The notes under the pieces were generated by a model, which did not search any database, was not told where the DNA came from, and saw only the letters and a program-made list of their open reading frames with translations. From DASZMX01 sp035551475 (lineage in GTDB: Bacteria > Verrucomicrobiota > Verrucomicrobiia > Limisphaerales > Palsa-1400): 24,506 bases of DNA. The DNA is taken from positions 1-24,506 of the forward strand of contig DASZMX010000124.1 of assembly GCA_035551475.1 (NCBI GenBank), in the 5' to 3' direction. Position numbers and translations under genes: made by a program. This document shows, piece after piece, positions 21,353-24,506 of the stretch (its first letter is position 1; every line of letters begins with the position of its first letter).

Positions 21353-22853
21353 GCACGGGCGCATCGCTGGCGGCCAGGTCACGCAGGTAAAGGCGCAATT
21401 TGCCCCGCGCCATGGCGCCGACAATAATATCGACCGTCCAGCCGCCCAACGCCCAGCACCCGGCGGCGAAAGCAAATTCGCGCGGGCTGGAGAGCGTGAA
21501 GATCATGGGGATATAAAGAAACACGTTTGGCACAATGCAAACGCGGAGCATCGCGCTAAAGGTCGCGCGTCCCGGCGCGCGGTGTGACATCGCGCACCAC
21601 ATGGCCAGCCAAATCAACGCCGCCAAATCGACGGGCAACTGCACGGCGGTTCCGATGATGTAAGCCCGCGAAATGGGGTCGTGGGAAAAACCCAGGGCCG
21701 TGAAATCCACGAGCAGGAGCGCCAGGACCGGCCCGAGAAAGAGGCGGCGGAGCGCCCGCCACTGGCCGTCGAGAATGCCCGCAGACGTTAGCGGCGTGCC
21801 CGCCAGCAGCATCTCGAGGGAGCCGTCGCGCCGCCGCGCTTCCATGGATCTTCCGGCGGCGGCGGCCACCCAAAATTTGAGCAGGGCGTGCGGGATCATG
21901 AGACCCGCCATGAGATACACGGGATTCACCCGCTGCCGCACCGATAAAGGCCCCACCAATCCCACCACCAGCAGCCCGAGCAACGCCCAAATCATCCGGG
22001 GATCGCCCAGCCCCCGGCTCGCCAGCCAGTAAAATGGATTTTCCTCCAGCAACGCGCGCCCGCCCCACCTGATGGGGCGCGCGGGCATTTCCGGTTTGTC
22101 ATGCCAGAGGCGCGGCAGCAGCAGGCTGGCCAAGGCGAGAAAAATCCATGCTGTCAAATGAACACAAATCAGCGACCAACCGAAGGCGCCCGGCGCGGCG
22201 GTCAGGCCTCCGAGGCGGGTGGCCAAGGCAAAGGTGTAAATCGGATTGAATTCCCAGCCCAACCGCCAGCCGTGCCCCATCAGGACGCCCAGCAGCGGGA
22301 AACCGATGATGAACGCGGCGAGCAGAGCCGCGGCGCCTTGGGCTGCCCGCGCGGGCGCCCGTGCGATCGAGGACGAAAGCATCGCCGCGCTTTGGGCAAA
22401 GAAGAACACGTTCAACACCGCCAGCCAGGTTCGCCAAATCTCCGCTCCCGTGACCCCGCCCAGCAGGGCCGCAGCCGCCAGCAACGGAAAGCTGGCCATC
22501 ATGGCATAAAAAAAAGGCAGGCCGGCGGCGCAAAGTTTGCCCAGGACAATGTCGAACCCATTCAGGTCCGTGAGAAACAAGAAGCCGAGCGTGCCCTCGC
22601 GTTTTTCGCCGCTGATGCAATCGTGCGACTGATGAGCCGCCGCCAGCGCCCCGGCCAACAACAGCACGCTGACAATCAGAAAAAGCGTCCGCCCCACGGC
22701 GCCGAGCGGGATGGCTTGCAGGTTCTCGCCCAGCAACAGAAAAAATGCGCCCAGGCCCAGTGTCAAACAACCCACCACCCACCGCAGACGGTAGAGGCTG
22801 CGGCGCCGCGCCGCCACGCGCAGCTCCCGCGCGACGATAGGTAGAAAAACCAC
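21312..22853 (-). CDS. ABC-2-type transporter permease
   Basis: A 513-residue integral membrane protein with about 11-12 hydrophobic helices in two halves. It opens with FLPIVARELRVAARRR, and has a cytoplasmic CISGEKREGTLGFLFLTDL followed by VLGKL, which is typical for ABC-2-type permeases often seen in Verrucomicrobia and Planctomycetes. A NPFYWLASR segment separates the halves and SMEARRRDGSLEMLLAGTPL repeats the EKREGTL theme in the second half. The start is GTG at 22853. No ATPase gene is next to it; the upstream gene encodes a leucine-rich repeat protein. Substrate and partner are unknown. The last 41 bases overlap the pseudouridine synthase gene end to end. Confidence 0.88.
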   Translation of the reverse strand: MVFLPIVARELRVAARRRSLYRLRWVVGCLTLGLGAFFLLLGENLQAIPLGAVGRTLFLIVSVLLLAGALAAAHQSHDCISGEKREGTLGFLFLTDLNGFDIVLGKLCAAGLPFFYAMMASFPLLAAAALLGGVTGAEIWRTWLAVLNVFFFAQSAAMLSSSIARAPARAAQGAAALLAAFIIGFPLLGVLMGHGWRLGWEFNPIYTFALATRLGGLTAAPGAFGWSLICVHLTAWIFLALASLLLPRLWHDKPEMPARPIRWGGRALLEENPFYWLASRGLGDPRMIWALLGLLVVGLVGPLSVRQRVNPVYLMAGLMIPHALLKFWVAAAAGRSMEARRRDGSLEMLLAGTPLTSAGILDGQWRALRRLFLGPVLALLLVDFTALGFSHDPISRAYIIGTAVQLPVDLAALIWLAMWCAMSHRAPGRATFSAMLRVCIVPNVFLYIPMIFTLSSPREFAFAAGCWALGGWTVDIIVGAMARGKLRLYLRDLAASDAPVLKLFAEPIPALAP

Positions 22854-22907
22854 GCGAAAATGGTACGCCGCCGCGAGATGAGAAGCGAGCAGAACTCGGG
22901 AGCGATC

Positions 22908-24383
22908 CTAAGGCGAGCGGATGCGATAAAAGCGGGCGGGGGCGGTGGCGCTGTCTTGAAAATGAAATGAACCGTTGGTGAGATTGGCGCTGGCTAATGC
23001 TGTCCAATGGGGCGCGGCAAGGCGGGGAGCCGATTCGAGGACGATGGGGAGATTGCTGCCGCCCACGATTTCAAGATTTATTTGATTGCTGTCCGGCGCC
23101 GGGATTTGGAGAAGCGGATTCCAAAGTATAGCGCGGGGCTGGAGCTGAGAGGCGCCCCAGCCGAGCGCGCCGGGCAGGAAATAAATTGAGCAGCGAGGGT
23201 CGCTGCCAAATCCGTTGCCGGAAGGCGCGTTGCCTCGAAAAAAAACGCTGGCCAGGTTGTGGCAGTTGGCAATGGCCATGTAGTTAATGGCCATGACGCC
23301 AGGAGGAATGGTGAGGTTCGTCAAACGGTCGCAAAAATTAAATGCGCCGGCGGGGATGACCGAGATGGAGTTGGGCAGGATGACGCAGGAAAGATTGGCG
23401 CAGTTGTCGAACGCGTAGGGGCCCAGGTTGGTGATGGTTTCGGGAATGAACACACTGGATGGGCCGCTGGAGGCGAAGGCGTGGTCGCCAATGCTAGTGA
23501 CAGGCAGGCCGTTGATGCGGGCAGGAAGAACCGCGTCGCCCCAAGGCGCAGTGTAGCCCGTCAGAGTGATGGTTTGGTTATTGGTGAGGTAGGTGTAGAG
23601 AGGCTGCGCGGGCAAACTGGCGAAGGAGTTGCTCCAACCCGCCGCGCCCGGAATATAATACGCGGTGGCTTGGGCGTCAGATACAAACGTGGCGGAATCG
23701 GCGGCAGGTGCGTTCCCGCGGAAAAAAACGGACTTCAACGCAGCGCAGGCGCCAAAAGCCTGCGCGCCGAGGTTGGTGACAGCAGTCGATACCGTAATAT
23801 TGGTCAGGCTGCTGCACGCGTAAAACGTTTGCGCGCCGATGCTAACCAAACCGCTGGGAGTGGCCACAGTGGTTATCTGGCAATCTTCAAAAGCGGCTTT
23901 TCCCATGGTGAGAATGGAGTCGGGAAGGACCAGGCTGGAGAGCCTTATGCAATCCGCAAACGCGCTTGCCCCCAGGTTGGTGACGGTGTCGGGCAGCGTC
24001 ACGCCGGGCAAATTGACACACATGTAAAAGGCAAAATTGCCAATGGTCGCGACGCCATATCCCAGAAACGCATTGGTGAGGCCGCTGCAATAATTAAACG
24101 CGTAATCGCCGATATTGGTGACGGTGTCCGGGACGCTCACGCTATTGAGTCCCACGTTCGCGGCGAAGGCGTTCGAGGCAATGGCCACGACCGGATAGCT
24201 GTTGACCGTGGCGGGAATGACAAGGTTCCGCACCGTCCCATTGTAGCCAAGGACAGTGAGGGTGTTATCACTGTTGGTCGAGTATTTGATTTGGGCGTGG
24301 GAGGCGCACGCGGCCAGACAAAGCGCCAAGCTCGCGAAGCGGCGAAAGGTCCAAGGCCGGGCCGCGCTGGGCGAGAATATCAT
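22908..24383 (-). CDS. Secreted BspA-type leucine-rich repeat protein
   Basis: From the ATG at 24383 (an in-frame GTG lies at 24392) the protein is 491 residues. It opens with an Arg-containing start and a hydrophobic stretch ending LAAC/ASHAQ, so it is either cut after SHA or, because LAAC is a good lipobox, lipidated at Cys26. The body has about ten BspA-like repeats (LRR_5) of the form IG..AF..C..LTN..(I/V)P..VTN, in two blocks separated by a strand-rich spacer with FRGNAP and YY(I/F)(L/P)PGA.GW. The last ~55 residues (LEIVGGSNLPIVLESAP to RFYRIRSP) form a separate beta-rich domain seen at the end of many verrucomicrobial exported proteins. It likely acts at the cell surface or outside; its ligand is unknown. 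Confidence 0.88.
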   Translation of the reverse strand: MIFSPSAARPWTFRRFASLALCLAACASHAQIKYSTNSDNTLTVLGYNGTVRNLVIPATVNSYPVVAIASNAFAANVGLNSVSVPDTVTNIGDYAFNYCSGLTNAFLGYGVATIGNFAFYMCVNLPGVTLPDTVTNLGASAFADCIRLSSLVLPDSILTMGKAAFEDCQITTVATPSGLVSIGAQTFYACSSLTNITVSTAVTNLGAQAFGACAALKSVFFRGNAPAADSATFVSDAQATAYYIPGAAGWSNSFASLPAQPLYTYLTNNQTITLTGYTAPWGDAVLPARINGLPVTSIGDHAFASSGPSSVFIPETITNLGPYAFDNCANLSCVILPNSISVIPAGAFNFCDRLTNLTIPPGVMAINYMAIANCHNLASVFFRGNAPSGNGFGSDPRCSIYFLPGALGWGASQLQPRAILWNPLLQIPAPDSNQINLEIVGGSNLPIVLESAPRLAAPHWTALASANLTNGSFHFQDSATAPARFYRIRSP

Positions 24384-24400
24384 ATACCACACCGTTAATC

Positions 24401-24465
24401 CGCTCCCCCCCAGGGCCGCAAGTGTGCGTCTCGGAGCACACGCCGAAGCCCTGCGTCCGAGAGCG
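24401..24465. other. GC-rich spacer with nested inverted repeats
   Basis: Between the two minus-strand secreted-protein genes, TCTCGGA (24429-24435) pairs with TCCGAGA (24456-24462) and CGCTC (24401-24405) with GAGCG (24461-24465). A short alternative stem is GTGTGC-N8-GCACAC. No U-run follows on the minus strand, so a terminator is possible but not firm. Confidence 0.3.
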
Positions 24466-24467
24466 GG

Positions 24468-24506
24468 TCAGGGGGCGATCTTCACGCGATAATAGAGATG
24501 CGGCGC
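24468..24506 (-). CDS. C-terminus of another secreted-type protein, cut by window edge
   Basis: Reading in from the right edge the minus strand gives APHLYYRVKIAP and a TGA stop (24468-24470). The tail YYRVKIAP closely resembles the YRIRSP end of the leucine-rich repeat protein just downstream, and other verrucomicrobial exported proteins with the same C-terminal domain. Only twelve codons are visible, so this is a partial call; nothing about the rest of the protein can be said. Confidence 0.45.
   Translation of the reverse strand, partial: APHLYYRVKIAP

Noticed and set aside
23259..24398. Open frame of 379 codons on the plus strand, Gly-rich and repetitive
   Set aside because: The repetition mirrors the leucine-rich repeats of the minus-strand gene at 22908-24383, which has a signal peptide and known repeat pattern.
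1..24506. tRNA genes, rRNA genes, CRISPR arrays, riboswitches
   Set aside because: No cloverleaf with a TTCRANY arm, no regularly spaced repeats and no known riboswitch core were noticed by reading; a covariance-model scan would be decisive.

Overview
The window looks like a chromosomal piece of a Verrucomicrobiota bacterium, probably near the Pedosphaera/Limisphaerales group. This rests on recognised family resemblance, not on a search. The pointers are a verrucomicrobial ABC-2-type permease, a membrane-anchored helical repeat protein starting around a conserved LGGFRGLIANALW segment, a BspA-type leucine-rich repeat protein ending in a YRxxxP tail, and tandem two-repeat hypothetical proteins beside RAYT transposase debris. 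Most of the window is GC-rich and densely packed; the first ~3.4 kb is visibly more AT-rich and carries repeats.

Region 1 (1-3494) is accessory. Two paralogous minus-strand genes (212-1417 and 1830-2930) each sit in a segment of about 1.3 kb bounded by the same ~33-bp element in inverted orientation. The 5' part of a REP-associated tyrosine transposase (RAYT) gene follows each segment. The arrangement repeats with a ~1.55-kb period, and the flanks are far better conserved than the genes inside. This is the most unusual part of the window.

Region 2 (3495-7461) is a two-gene plus-strand operon for 2-oxoglutarate dehydrogenase E1 (sucA) and E2 (sucB). The E2 has no recognisable peripheral subunit-binding domain, an architecture like mitochondrial DLST.

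Region 3 (7478-12141) is a compact minus-strand run, in transcription order: a GlmU-like left-handed beta-helix acyltransferase, a DinG-type Fe-S helicase, a DUF1232/YkvA-like protein, a CxxC zinc-binding protein and RNase III. Two of the junctions are 4-base ATGA overlaps.

Region 4 (12392-16161, plus strand) has a membrane-anchored helical repeat protein followed without a gap by pabB and then pabC, which make p-aminobenzoate for folate.

Region 5 (16132-20667, minus strand) has a small basic protein, citramalate synthase (cimA, isoleucine synthesis) and valyl-tRNA synthetase (valS), which may be co-transcribed.

Region 6 (20783-24506) has an RluE-type rRNA pseudouridine synthase on the plus strand. 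On the minus strand it has an ABC-2-like permease, a secreted leucine-rich repeat protein, and the last residues of another secreted-type protein cut by the window edge. No tRNA, rRNA or CRISPR array was seen.
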